Shown here: one piece after another, positions 31,744 to 42,618 of the stretch | Numbering within the stretch: the stretch's first letter is position 1 | Layout of the letters: the number at the start of each line of letters is the position of its first letter | Assembly: GCA_018136815.1 (NCBI GenBank) | Contig: CM030937.1 | Span: 3,647,820-3,711,819 of the forward strand | DNA length: 64,000 nucleotides | Origin: Isochrysis galbana | Lineage: Eukaryota > Haptophyta > Isochrysidales > Isochrysidaceae | Direction: 5' to 3' | Notes under the pieces: model-generated | Databases searched by the model: none | What the model saw: only the letters and a program-made list of their open reading frames with translations | What the model was told of the DNA's origin: nothing | Made by a program: the position numbers and the translations under genes

Positions 31744-33286
31744 TCATATGATCTTAGAGCGTGTCCTTGAAGAGATTAAATCCGGTAGAGCATGGCCCAC
31801 GCCTCTAGAAGCCTCATCAACCGATGACGTAGCCTCCGGAGTAGGGTCATAGTCCTCAACAAAAGGTTCATACAAATCCTCGGGGTTAGGAGGAGATGTT
31901 TGTTGGTCAAACGCATCGACTAGGTCACCGCAGCGACGAAGGAGCTCGATGCGGTGCTCCCACGTAGCTTCTGAGCGAGGGTAGCCGAGCCACTTGACGA
32001 GGTACTTGCACCGAGGCGGCTCGCCGCGGCGGTCGAGGAGCGACTCGACAATGAACTCATCCTGGGACAGGGGTTCGTCATCTACACGAGTGAAGTACGG
32101 GCGCAAGTTCGAGATGTGGATCTCGTCCTTGATCTTGCGGTTTTCGAGATCGCGGAGACGATAGCGCGTGTCCGAGATCTTAGCATCCACGCGATAAGGG
32201 CCGGAGTAAAGGAATTGGAGTTTGTTAGCGTGCCCCGGAATGCGGCGACAAACCCTATCCCCGTGGAGCCGTCCATGGGGCGAATGGGTCCACGAGCGGT
32301 GAGGGCACCTCTCGTGTGTCTTCTTGCGACGGCAGGGAGCCTCGCTTACGTGTTCCCACGCACTGTAGTCAAGCGGGTGGGAATGGGAGTCGAGCCCCGG
32401 GTAGCCCGAGGTCTCGAGGGAGGCGAGCTCGGCTCGCTCGCGGAGTGAGTCGACGAGCAGCGGCTCGTCTGACGGAGCGGCGGATGGCGCCGACGTGTTG
32501 GAAGGGTCTTGCGGAGGCTCAGAGCCGCCGGTTCCGACGAAGTAGACCCCTTGTGGGCCAAAAGAAGTTCCCGCTGTTCCCATGGGCAGAGAGAGGGCGG
32601 GACTATGAGAGGGCGCGGTCGTAGGCGCCAAGGCGGAATTTGTGCTTGTCGAACATGCGATGACTACAGGCTCGTAGGCAGAGGGCCGTTCGATCGAGCC
32701 GGCAGCTGACGCGGCCGTAAAAGAGTCGTTGAGTCGTTGTTGGTTGCGGGCGGGAAAATGTCAGAGAGGTCATGGTAGGAGTAGTTGTCATTGTCTGCCA
32801 TCGAGCGCTTCGAGCGAAGAGGTAGACGGAGGTTCTGAGGATTGCGACGCGCGGCGTCGGAGAGTAGAGACGAGGCTAGCTAGCGAGCTAGTGGAAGAGA
32901 GAGAGAATGAGAATGAGAGCTTCTTAGGTCCAAGGTAGACACAAGGGGCTACAACGCGGGGACTCAAAAAGTTGCTGATCAACAGAGACACACAAACTAA
33001 ACCAAACGGGGCGAAAACTAACCACACTTGGACGGACGACCGAACGTCGGCACCAAGGCAACTTAGCAGCGCACGGACATGCGACAGAGGGGACGGAACA
33101 ACGAGGGCAAACCTCGCTGGGGGAGCTGCGACCGAGGTATAACAGAAGACGGACGACAATCGTGGAACGTTTGATGTCATCAAGCGAAAGTAGGAGAAGA
33201 GGCGGTATACCCATCAACGAGACCTTGAGAGTTAAAATAGCTCACGGCTAAAAGTAAAAGTCTGGCTCCTCGTATGGAATACGACA
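31744..33286 (-). mobile_element. Ty3/gypsy element, minus strand, broken; LTR, gag start and chromodomain end
   Basis: On the minus strand an LTR starts at 33286 (TGTCGTATTCCATACG), gag opens at 32801 (MADNDNYSYHDLSD), and the final part (32280-31744) encodes the integrase C-terminus (GDRVCRRIPGHANKL, LRDLENR) and a chromodomain (KYLVKWLGYPRSEATWE). The integrase end is closely similar to that of the plus-strand gypsy copy ending at 5142. Most of pol is missing, so the copy is broken. A long frame still runs through the remaining parts. Confidence 0.85.
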
Positions 33287-33741
33287 CTTTGTCTATTCTC
33301 CAGGTCCATCGCCGTGTGGCGTGCGGCCACACGCCACACGGCACACGGCACACGGTGAAGCCGAGGCGAAGAGCGTTCATTCGGTCTCACCCTCCATTCT
33401 TGATTCTTGCTCAAAACTCAAGACCCCGCGACTTCGTGACTCTGTGCTTTGTGGGTATGGGTATGTGGGTATTCACAAAGAGCAAAGAGGGCGCTAATTG
33501 AAAGCGAAGGCCATTGGCCGAGAGCGCTGTGGCTCGGGAGGATGGTCTGGATCCGCTGCTGCATTAGCATGCTCGCAGGCAAAATACAGACTGCCCCGCT
33601 TCGTCTCTCCCAGATCCGAGACACAATGTCAAGGGGTGGGCACTCTCTAAGATTCTAACGCTCCTAGGCATCTCAGTTTCGGAACGGAGGTATGGATACT
33701 CTAGTAAGTAATTCGAGGAGCTCGGGTCGGAGGCCAAGAGG
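33287..33741. other. Upstream region of the TPR/oxygenase gene
   Basis: Contains a short CACACGG repeat (33325-33355). No gene recognised. Confidence 0.4.
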
Positions 33742-36076
33742 ATGCGGTTCGTGCTTCCCTCCCTCTCCTCCCTCTCTCTCCTCTCTATCCTGTGCGTCCT
33801 GCGCGGCGGCGCGGGCTCGACAGTGCTGAGCGAGGCGGCGCACCGGCTGCGCGCGCTCGACGAGCCACCGCATGCTGCCCTGCTCCTCTGCATGCACGGA
33901 GGGGAAAGAGAGAGAGAAGGAGAAAGAGAGGGAGCAAGGCGCGGAGAGAAAGAGGGAGAGAGATCGCGAGATGGTCAGCGCGGTGGTGCGTGGGGCAGCG
34001 CGCTGCGGCTACGCGCAGGCGAAGCCCCGCCTGCCTGGCAGCTCCGGCTGCAGGCCGCGATGGACTCGCAGGGCAAGGGAGAGATGGCCGAAGCTGCTCG
34101 GCTCTACAGAGAAGCAATGGAGCTCCACCCTCCGCTCCAGGGCGCCTGGCCGGTGCTCACAAACTACGGGTTGTCGGTGCAGCCGGCACAGCCAGACGCG
34201 GCGGTCCGCGCCTTCCGCGCTGTCGTCCGCCTCGTGCCCGACGGCGCTGACGGCTACTTCAACCTGGCCAATGCACTGGTCGACGTGGGCGAGCTCGAGC
34301 AGGCCGTTGGCGCGTTCGAGGCGTGCCTTGCGATCGCGCCTGAGGACGCGGACGCGCATTACAACCTTGGGGCCGCACTTCTCGGGGCACGCCAGCCTGA
34401 GCGCGCGCTCTCTGCCTTGCACGCCGCCGCGCGCCTTGCGCCTGCTGATGGCAAGGCGCACCTCGGGCTGGCAGATTGCCTGATGCGGCTCGGGCAGGTC
34501 GAGGAGGCGGAGACGAGCTACGCGCGCGCGCGCGAGCTGAGGCCGGCACACGCGCCGACGCTTGCTGCCTCAGGTAATTGCGCCGAGGAGCGCGGCGATC
34601 TCGCCGCCGCCGAGGCGCTCTGGAAGCGCGCGCTCGCGCTCGAGGAGGATGATGCGGTCTATGCCAACATGGGCGCAATGCTCCGCCGCGCCAACAGGCT
34701 GCCCGAGTCACGTGCCGCGTACGCTGCCGCAGTGAGGCTCAACCCGCGAAACGCGGAGGCTTACATCGGGCTGGGAAAATGCTACCGCGCACCCGCTAAG
34801 GAGGCGGGCACGCTTGCTCAGCGGCGCGCCTATGCGCAATATCTCGCCTCGACATATGGCCAAGCGATTCGCATCGCGCCCGAGCACGTGGGCGCACACC
34901 TCGCAGTGGCCGAGGGGCTGGCGATGTGGGGCGAGCGCGGTGCATGCGACGAGCTGGGTGGCAAGTCCGCGCTGGACTTCTACGCCGAGGCCCTCCGGCT
35001 TCAGCCGCAGAATACCAACGCCGCCACGCATGTCGCGTACGATGCGGCGGCCACCGAGGCGGAAAGCGCGCCCGCCACTTTTGCGCTGTCGCCAGCGGAG
35101 CTGGCTGCGCCTCACGCCACGACACTCGTCGAGCTAAGCGTCGACCTCCCACCCGCCGGCGCACCCGAGAGCGCGTGGGAATCGGCGAGGAAGCAGGCCA
35201 TGCGCCTCTGGCGCGCGCACGGCGCCGTCGTATTCCCGCGGCTGCTCACGCTGGACGAGGTGGCGCCGCTTTTAGCCGCCGTACGCGCAGCGGAGCAGGA
35301 CCCAAACGCCACCGACTACACGCAGGTGCATCCCGATCGCTCCCGGGTCTAAGCACTCCTTGCATCCCCCCCCCCCCGCCGCCGCCGCCTTTTGCCCCCA
35401 GCCCCGTCCTCTTCCGCAGCCCGCCTCAGCGCCCCTGCTACATTGTTAGCGCGCAGCCCCAGCCCAAGTGCAAACCACCACCTGGCCGCAGGTCACACGA
35501 GGCTCCGCGCTTGGGGCGCGCACTCACAAGGCGCTGCCGGTGTGCGAGGCGAAGGGTGCGCTTGAAGCCATCGTCGCGCGCATTGGTCCCTTCCTCCACA
35601 CCGCATTGGGCGGCGGCAGCGAAGAGCCACTTCCGCTAATGGAGTCAGGCTTCATGGTCACGCGCCCCGGCGCAAAGGAGCAGGCCTTCCACCGCGACGT
35701 CGCGCCGGGTGTGGTCTCATGCTCGTCGCTTTCGGCCTCGCTGCAAGTTGCGCTCGAGGACACCGCCGCCAACCAGGGCGCACTCCAGCTCAAGCCTGGC
35801 ACGCATGTCTTCGATCCAAGCGCGCCCTTTGCCGACGGCATGGACGGAGCCGACATGCCGGAGGTCACGCTTGCGCTGCCCGCTGGCTCCGTTGTCATCT
35901 ACGCGCTCCATCTCATCCACAGGGGCTCGGCGAACTCGGCGGCGGCGGACCGGCCCTTCTACTTTTTCACCCTCAAGGGGCGCGGCTATGCTCCCCCAGG
36001 CCTCGCCTATACTATCCGGCCCGAGGACATTGCTCAATGGAAATTGCCGCGTGAGGGCGGGTTTGTCAAAGTCTAG
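33742..36076 (+). CDS. TPR protein fused to a phytanoyl-CoA dioxygenase-like domain
   Basis: Exons 33742-35325 and 35492-36076 (donor ACGCAG|GTGCAT, acceptor GCCGCAG, phase 0) give 722 residues. The start MRFVLPSLSSLSLLSILCVL is a clear signal peptide. A charged Glu/Arg-rich stretch follows, then roughly seven TPRs (for example YFNLANALVDVGELEQAVGA and AHYNLGAALLGARQPERALS). The C-terminal half is a 2OG-Fe(II) oxygenase of the PhyH type: FHRD supplies the His/Asp pair, and YALHLIHRGSANSAAADR supplies the distal His and the 2OG-binding Arg. Secreted or ER TPR-oxygenases often hydroxylate proteins or small molecules, but the substrate cannot be named. The Glu/Arg stretch might be an unspliced insert. 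The PhyH assignment rests on motif order, not on a search. Confidence 0.8.
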
Positions 36077-36553
36077 CGCCGTTAGTCCGGTGGTGAGGGG
36101 AGGGGGGGCACGCACGCCGCGTGAGAGATAGCGTTTTACGCTCAGCCTGGGATTGGCCAATAGCTGTCCAGCGCCCCACCTCCAGCTCCCCGGTAGTAAT
36201 ATTTGAAACATACCACGTATCAGCACCACGAACAGCGATACCGTCAAATGTTTCCACCCCACCGCAATACCAATTCAAAAATGCCACAGAGGCAACAACG
36301 ACTATTGGACATCGGCGATTTTTCCCCTCCGCGTGTATTTAAGCACCACCCCTACCTCCCAACTCCAAAAATGGTCTTGTGACTCACTGGAATGTGGTGT
36401 TGTGGCTCTGTGAGGCTGTGCATGTGGTTCTGGTATTGTAACACATGTTCCGCCTATGAGCATGCACCTGTTTTGCCACACATAGTCACAGCTAGTGCGG
36501 GCGCCATGCTGCGGCGGGACTACTACGACCTTAAGCCGCCCCATCCATGGCTC
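36077..36553. other. Intergenic, no supported gene
   Basis: 3' flank of the TPR/oxygenase gene. A short frame opens at 36508 (MLRRDYYDLKPPHPWL) and stops its protein-like reading at the dispersed repeat starting at 36554, so it might be a first exon. Nothing else seen. Confidence 0.35.
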
Positions 36554-36679
36554 AGGTGTCGTTCCGTCAATTGTGGGACATCAGTCGAATTGAGCGATCG
36601 AATGTCCACAGTTGTATATAGAGCGTTATTTTAAAATTAAATGCAGACTAGCGTAACAACTTATTTTCCCTGCTTTCCC
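36554..36679 (+). repeat. About 125-bp dispersed repeat (copy 1)
   Basis: Almost identical to 42619-42743, from AGGTGTCGTTCCGTCAATTG to TGCTTTCCC. Contains TATATAGAGC and an A/T-rich block. No coding capacity. The second copy sits inside the LINE 5' ORF region. Confidence 0.85.
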
Positions 36680-36785
36680 GCGGCGCGTGTCCCCCCCCCC
36701 CCCGGGGGGGCGCCGTGTCGGCGCTTTTCCCCTGTGTGGACAACTACATTATTTGCCCATGGCACCTGTGATTACTTGTAATTAT

Positions 36786-37126
36786 GGGCACGGCGCGATG
36801 TGCATCGGTCCCCCCCGCGGAGACGCCGTGCGTGCGCATTCCAAACTTTTTCTATATGCGTACCTAAGGCTCACGTTTACGTAAAGTAGCCATATAAGAG
36901 ATGTTTCGTTGCGCAGCACGTGTGATGACTTGCAATCACATTGTGCACGCCGTGCGTGGGCACGGCGCGATGTGCATCGGCCCCCCCGCGGGGGCGCCGT
37001 GCGTGTGCATGCCAACTTTTTCCCTATGCGTACCCCTAAGGCCCACATTTACGTAAAGTAGCCATATAAGTGTTTCGATGCGCAGCACGTGTGATGACTT
37101 GCAATCACATTGTGCACGCCGTGCGT
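36786..37126 (-). repeat. Tandem repeat, two units of about 170 bp, inverted relative to 13561-13855
   Basis: Units begin at 36786 and 36958 with GGGCACGGCGCGATGTGCAT, and a third beginning (37127) is cut short. Blocks GTGATGACTTGCAATCACA and ACGTTTACGTAAAG are the reverse complements of blocks in 13561-13855. The array ends 47 bp before the ATG of the next gene, so it forms that gene's upstream region. Confidence 0.8.
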
Positions 37127-37173
37127 GGGCACACCCCACTCTCCTCTTCCCCCACAAGCTTCGCTCCTTCACC

Positions 37174-37743
37174 ATGGGCCAGTACTTTGTCTTCATCGCC
37201 AAGCGACTCAGTCACCGCACCTACGAGGAGATCCGCGCCCCAGCCTTCAAGTTCTGCGAACACATGGAGCAGGGCATGAGCGGCGCCATCCTGGCGATGC
37301 TGCTCGTCACAGCCTCTGGCATGGGCCGTGGATGTGGAGACTTTCGCGTGGATCTGGCCAAGGAACGCTACCCGTCGATGTGGGCACTCATCGAGCCATA
37401 CATGGGCCGTTGGTGCAAGGCAACCCTCATGCTCGTCGGCGACTACTCTGACGAGTACGACAAGATCCCAATCCCCAAGACCAGATACATTGGAGAGCAA
37501 GCCGCCGTCGCGTACCTCTGCATGGAATACATCACGGCGGTCGCGTACGCTGAAGCGGATCCCATGGTGCAAGTGCGCCGAGCAGCTGGCAAACTTTACA
37601 TGCAGGACAAGAAGGCCGTCCTCGCACGCATCACGGATCTCGCCACCCAAGATCAGCCAAGCGATATCGTCGCCTGCCAGCAGAACGACGAGGAAGAGGG
37701 ATGTGAGAAAAAGACGAAGAAGATGAAAACTCAGCCCGCGTAG
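37174..37743 (+). CDS. MGQYF-type protein of unknown function
   Basis: A single-exon frame of 189 residues. The ATG at 37174 sits in a CTTCACCATGGGC context. The start MGQYFVFIAKRLSHRTY and the middle stretch LLVTASGMGRGCGDF with LMLVGDYSDEYD resemble a family of uncharacterised proteins that begin MGQYY/F, carry a glycine-rich NGRGGGD-like motif and a GDY motif. This is remembered similarity, not a search. The C-terminus is charged (EEEGCEKKTKKMK). No membrane segment or targeting signal is seen. Function unknown; probably soluble. The repeat array ending at 37126 lies directly upstream. Confidence 0.65.
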   Translation: MGQYFVFIAKRLSHRTYEEIRAPAFKFCEHMEQGMSGAILAMLLVTASGMGRGCGDFRVDLAKERYPSMWALIEPYMGRWCKATLMLVGDYSDEYDKIPIPKTRYIGEQAAVAYLCMEYITAVAYAEADPMVQVRRAAGKLYMQDKKAVLARITDLATQDQPSDIVACQQNDEEEGCEKKTKKMKTQPA

Positions 37744-38185
37744 CTGGGGATGTTTGGGAGTGGGGGAGCGTGATTAGCTGTGTATAATAATGTTAGAGTT
37801 GTAATTGTAATAATAATAACCAAAAAGAAAACAAATAGCCTGGCCCTCTTTTGACGGAACGCGACTTTCGCGTGCCGCGTGCGCAAAGTGCTTTCGCGCC
37901 AACCGCATCGCCTTCGATTTTCGCCTCCGTCCAAAAGATAAATTCCACCTTTAAAGTTAAAGAGTTTGAATTTCCCCATTTTTAAAGAGTTTGAATTTTC
38001 CCAAATTCGAACTATTGCCCTCGATAGTCGTGTAAGCCAAAGCGTACACGCAATCTTCCCTCGAGAGGTTACGGTTTATTTTTTCCAACTCCTTGTCAAG
38101 ATGATGAATACCTTCTTGAGTTTTGGAACGGAGGTAGTAATGACTAAAGATCGACACAGTCGCCTGCCAAGGATCAAGGCAACTT
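37744..38185. other. Intergenic between convergent genes
   Basis: A/T-richer than its surroundings, with a short duplication TTTAAAGAGTTTGAATTT (37958-37998). 3' flanks of both neighbours; no gene seen. Confidence 0.5.
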
Positions 38186-41100
38186 TCAATCCCCGACAAC
38201 CGACGTGGCGCTGCTCACCATACTACCCATTCTCCGCATCCCACGACCACGGGGGACAACCATTGCTGTGGCAGGCGCGACAGATGGCCACATTTGTGAG
38301 AGCGGTAGAGTTGTTAGAAGCATTTCCTCCGGATAAGGTATGTCCTTGAGTGACGGCACTCCGAAGAGCTCAAGCAAGCGGAGCGTCTCCCATCCAGAGA
38401 GCGCAGGCTGTCGTTGGGCAGGATGACAACGTCGTACACCCCTGATTGAGACCTTGCCGCCATGCAGCGTATCAGGAGGCGCTAGTTTCATGTAGGCCAA
38501 CCACCGTCCAAGCACTCTAAGCCATGCATGTCCATCAATGTGCGGCCTTACATGTTCGATCCTGCCGTCGAATTGGCCGGCATCCGTCACCGATGAGATG
38601 CGCGCCCATGCATACATGCGTTGAAGCGTTTCCACAGCAATAGTGCTCATCTCGTCCTCGTCCTCCACTTTTGCTAGTTCAGTGAACGCGTGAAGAATGA
38701 GTGCGGTGTCGTACACTTCGCCAGCTCCCATCGCCTCGGACAGGGCCGATCGACGCACGTGCACCGCCGAACGTCCATCACGCTTTTGAGGGAGCAGGAA
38801 ACTCCTGTCAGCACCGCCCGAGGTCACATCTCGGATCAGCGGTGCGATAGTCTTGCGGCGAGAAGAATGGCTCCGCGCGCGCGCCAGACGACGTTCGAGT
38901 TGGAGTTGAGCACAGTGTGGCGTCTTCTGTATCGGCTTGCGCGCATCCGCGAGCATCGACGCGAGCAGTGGGCCTCCGAATACGCGAACGCCAACGCCAA
39001 CTTCCATCTTTTCTCGCATCGCCTCACGTGCGCGCGCAGATATTTTGCGGAAAAGTTCAAGTAGCTCAACGAAATCGAGTGTCCCGTTACCATCGATGTC
39101 GAGCTCCTCCACAAGTAGGTGCAGCTCTTTCTCGGGCAGGTCGATTCCAAGTGAAGCAAGAAGCGATTCCACCTCCGGAGTGTCAACGGTCCCGGAGCGA
39201 TCTGAGTCGATTGCATTGAAGATTGCACGCATACGCGACATCTTCAGCTTGCCTTGTCGGATATCAGCGGCAAGGGCAGTGATGCCCTCTGGAGACAAGG
39301 CTTCCGCTGCCGCTTGCATGTCGTCGTCAGCAAGGGCCTCTGAACCGCGTTCTTGAGAGATAAGATGTGGTTTCACGAGCAAGAACTTGGATGAGTTGGT
39401 ATCCTGTAAACCACGCACACCTAACTGTGACGGACTAGACGAGACGGCTGATTTGCTAGACAGCGAGCGCATAGTGCAAGTACCAAGAGAGGATAGCGAC
39501 GTAGAGCTGCGCAAAGAACTATTAGTGACCGCGCTGATTTGGCCTCCGACAAGCGTTGAGGACGTCACCGTCTCGAGCAAGGCAGAGGGTGAGCGAGCCA
39601 ATCCCCTAGCATGTATTGAGGAGCGCCCTATAGGCAGTCGGGTCCGCGAGGAGGCGAAGAGGTCCTCGGCTGCTTGTACACGAGCTGCGGCGTGCGAAAG
39701 ACCTCGAGATATCCAATGCGATAACCTCTTATCCGGGTGCAGTAGAGAAGGCAAGGTATGGGGGACGCCAGCAAATGAGTGTTCGACTACTGGTCCAAAG
39801 GGAGCTGCTTCCAAGGTCGAAGTGACCCCAAAGCCTATGCTGCGTGCAATGCGTGCCGGAGCTTTGACCGGACTGGAGGGCGATCCCTCAGACTGCCTGA
39901 GCGACATCTGGGTCTGTAGATCCTGCGTCATAGCTGCAGGAGATGGCAAGTTATCGTACGAGTACAAAAGCTCGTCTGATTCTTTAACAAGGCCATTCAG
40001 CTCGTCGACAAGTGCTCCCGCTGTGGCCGCATGCATGGCGCTCGCGAGCCGTTCACCAATGGAGCTGCGCACGTGCATTTCGAGTCGCGCTGCAAGAGTA
40101 ATGAGGGCATCGCGACAAAGACGATCCGAGTGCTTCGACCACCGACTCATGACCTCGACCGCCTTACCAGCTGAAACATACGAGCGCAGTTCATTCAGTC
40201 GCGTGATCTGCAGCTGGACCTGCTCCTCGGCATCTAGCAAGACGTTCCCGTGGCGCAGCAGCTTGTGACTCGTGAGTCGGATTTCCTCGAGCACGAGGCG
40301 AAGTTCTCGTGCCATCTTCTCCATGTCACGCGCTGCATCGGCATGTCGTCGTCGGGCCTCGCTGCGCTGCGGGCCCCGTCCGCACCGAGACGCATGCGCC
40401 TTCCTGTGCTGCTCCGCTAGCGCGAGCTTCTCCTCCAAACGTTCCTGCCACTTCGTCAGCCCTTGTAATTCTACATCGGCGTCCTTCATAAATTCCTGTA
40501 ATCGGCGTTGCAAGGTGGTGAGCTCTTCGCCGTAGTCCGAACGACTGGCCTCCCCCTCGGCCGACGCCATATTCTCGACATCGGCGGCATCCTTGCTGCC
40601 CATGGAGCCTCGTCCTAGGGGCGGACTCTTCTTGCCTTGAGCTGGCACTGTGTCGCCGCCAGGCAACATGAGCCTTTGCGCAAGCTGCTTGCATGCACAG
40701 CAGATATTCCAGCAAAAGCCAAAGCGCTCATCCTCCCAGTGTGAAGCGATATCATGGGCGATCTGCACGATGCGATCATCTGCGTGATCACACAGCTCAA
40801 AGAGCAACTCAAACAAATTGGGGACCATCTGCAGCTCATCTCTGAAGTCGCCCTGCGAGCAAAGTCGGCTCAGTGCCTGCAGAGCGGCCAGTTTGCCATC
40901 TTCCACAATGGGCTTCGGTGGAGGTGGTGGCGCCAGACTACTTCGACGCCGGCGGAACGATGGGTTGCCGTCCGGCCCAATGCAGGGCACCTTGATGCTG
41001 TTGCGACGACGAGGCAACCCCGGGCGACTGCCTGCATCAAGGGTCATCGGGCTGGCCTCTTCTTCCTCATCAGAGTCGTAAGGCTCGCCATTGTTCGGGA

Positions 41101-41722
41101 GACGGCGTGGATTGATGATGTCAAGCAACTCCTTCAGGACTCCTTGCGCGACAATTGTTGCGCGATTGCCTGGGGCTTCTGTGAGGGCAGCAAATAGCTG
41201 CGCCACACCGCCGCGTACAACCGGAAGCCCACCAGCAAGCCTCTTTGCTGCGGGCACAACCCCAGCGTCCAGCAACAGCACTGCAGTATCCTCTGTACTA
41301 CCCAACGAGGCTGCCAGGTATGCGGCAGCAGCGAGGACATCTTGATGCGTGGACGAAAGTAACGCCATGAGCGGCGGGATCAGCCCTTTCTCACCGAGCG
41401 TGTAGGAGGCGTTCTCTCCATGGGTGGCGAGCTTACGCAGGATTGAGAGGCAGCTGACGAGCACTCCGTTGGATGCTCCAGGGTCATGCAGCACTCGAAT
41501 GAGCGGCATCACCCCGTCAAGCTCGAGAATCGTCTCACACACGTCCTGGACAAACTCCCCGCTCAGGAGCTTCATGATATGGCTGAGTGCAATGTCTGCC
41601 TCCTCAACTGGTCCATGCAAGAGCTGTGAGAAGATAGCTCGCAATCCACGCAGCTCGGCCGCGATGTTGGCTTTCACCCTAGTGCTCCTCCTATCCGTAA
41701 CGCCGCTTGGAGGCGCCGACAT
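38186..41722 (-). CDS. ARM-repeat, coiled-coil, EF-hand protein
   Basis: One uninterrupted frame of 1178 residues. Residues about 20-205 are armadillo-like helices (VMPLIRVLHDPGASNGVLVS, GLIPPLMALLSSTHQDVLAA). Residues 205-275 are acidic then Ser/Arg/Pro-rich. Residues 275-350 hold a further ARM-like stretch. Residues 395-515 form a coiled coil (LTTLQRRLQEFMKDADVELQ onward). Two canonical EF-hands follow at about 834-905: DSDRSGTVDTPE and DIDGNGTLDFVE, both with ligands at positions 1, 3, 5, 9 and 12, so they should bind calcium. The rest is low-complexity plus a helical C-terminus. The protein is probably a calcium-responsive scaffold. The combination is not one I can name as a known family. 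The ATG at 41722 is the first in frame after upstream stops and gives a natural N-terminus. Confidence 0.8.
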   Translation of the reverse strand: MSAPPSGVTDRRSTRVKANIAAELRGLRAIFSQLLHGPVEEADIALSHIMKLLSGEFVQDVCETILELDGVMPLIRVLHDPGASNGVLVSCLSILRKLATHGENASYTLGEKGLIPPLMALLSSTHQDVLAAAAYLAASLGSTEDTAVLLLDAGVVPAAKRLAGGLPVVRGGVAQLFAALTEAPGNRATIVAQGVLKELLDIINPRRLPNNGEPYDSDEEEEASPMTLDAGSRPGLPRRRNSIKVPCIGPDGNPSFRRRRSSLAPPPPPKPIVEDGKLAALQALSRLCSQGDFRDELQMVPNLFELLFELCDHADDRIVQIAHDIASHWEDERFGFCWNICCACKQLAQRLMLPGGDTVPAQGKKSPPLGRGSMGSKDAADVENMASAEGEASRSDYGEELTTLQRRLQEFMKDADVELQGLTKWQERLEEKLALAEQHRKAHASRCGRGPQRSEARRRHADAARDMEKMARELRLVLEEIRLTSHKLLRHGNVLLDAEEQVQLQITRLNELRSYVSAGKAVEVMSRWSKHSDRLCRDALITLAARLEMHVRSSIGERLASAMHAATAGALVDELNGLVKESDELLYSYDNLPSPAAMTQDLQTQMSLRQSEGSPSSPVKAPARIARSIGFGVTSTLEAAPFGPVVEHSFAGVPHTLPSLLHPDKRLSHWISRGLSHAAARVQAAEDLFASSRTRLPIGRSSIHARGLARSPSALLETVTSSTLVGGQISAVTNSSLRSSTSLSSLGTCTMRSLSSKSAVSSSPSQLGVRGLQDTNSSKFLLVKPHLISQERGSEALADDDMQAAAEALSPEGITALAADIRQGKLKMSRMRAIFNAIDSDRSGTVDTPEVESLLASLGIDLPEKELHLLVEELDIDGNGTLDFVELLELFRKISARAREAMREKMEVGVGVRVFGGPLLASMLADARKPIQKTPHCAQLQLERRLARARSHSSRRKTIAPLIRDVTSGGADRSFLLPQKRDGRSAVHVRRSALSEAMGAGEVYDTALILHAFTELAKVEDEDEMSTIAVETLQRMYAWARISSVTDAGQFDGRIEHVRPHIDGHAWLRVLGRWLAYMKLAPPDTLHGGKVSIRGVRRCHPAQRQPALSGWETLRLLELFGVPSLKDIPYPEEMLLTTLPLSQMWPSVAPATAMVVPRGRGMRRMGSMVSSATSVVGD

Positions 41723-42222
41723 CGTCCTCGACAGGCCGTCAGGCGGAGGGCTCAGGAAGGAGGGCGCCGCTCCTGCGCGCGCCCTGCTGACGAGAGTCCG
41801 TTACAAAGAGAAGGGAAGAGAGAGGAGACACATAGAAAGAGAGGAGGAGAGATTCACTCTAATAAGGCTCGGTCTGCGCGACTACTCTTGTCCGCAGAGG
41901 TCCTTATTTCCAGGGTCTCCAAAAGAGAAAATAAGGATCTCCAAAACGCGAGTCGCAAAAACTGGAAAGAACCCCCGCCAGCCCGCAAGGTCTTTATTCT
42001 GCGCGGCGTCTTCCATGCCAAGCGGGCTTTATTTAGTTTGCGCTAGTGAACGGCAACGGAGCAGCGAGGGGGCGCATATATGACCGGAGGAAAGAAGGAG
42101 AAAATAGAAAACTCCACCGAAGGAACCGCTAGCCCTCCCCTTTTCCCCTTCTTCCGCCGCACACGCGCCCCGCACCGCTCAAGCTCTCTCTCTCACACAC
42201 ACACAACCACAGCACCACAGCC
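41723..42222. other. 5' flank of the ARM/EF-hand gene and LINE leader
   Basis: No gene seen. The part from about 42060 is probably the LINE 5'-UTR, ending in a CT-rich leader with CACACACACAACCACAG before the ATG at 42223. Confidence 0.45.
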
Positions 42223-42618
42223 ATGGCCTTACACCCAGTTACATGCACGCCCTCCGCCGCCGAGGCGCCCGACCCCGCAGCCATCCAAGCGCCGGCCTCC
42301 CTACCCCTACCTCCCCCTCCCCCGCCCGTACAGGACGACCCCGCACACGCACCGGACAACGATTTTCCATCGGACGCCATCACGTTTCTGGACGAAACGA
42401 AGGCAGCCCTCACCTCGGGCGCGACGCCTCCTCTCGCGGGCGGGCTCGCGCTCGTCGACGACGGCCGCAGGCGCCGTTGGATGGAAGGCAGCCCGCCCGC
42501 CGCCGCCCGCGCCGCGCCCTCACCGCCGGGCTCGGACGGAGGCCTCGTGGACGGACCTCGTCCACGTGGGAGCCTACGAGCCTACCCTTCTCTCCTCGCG
42601 TTGCTGCGCGCGGCAGGG

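Noticed and set aside
37105-37650. A 181-codon minus-strand frame
   Set aside because: Shadow of the plus-strand MGQYF gene, which has a better start context and protein-like composition.
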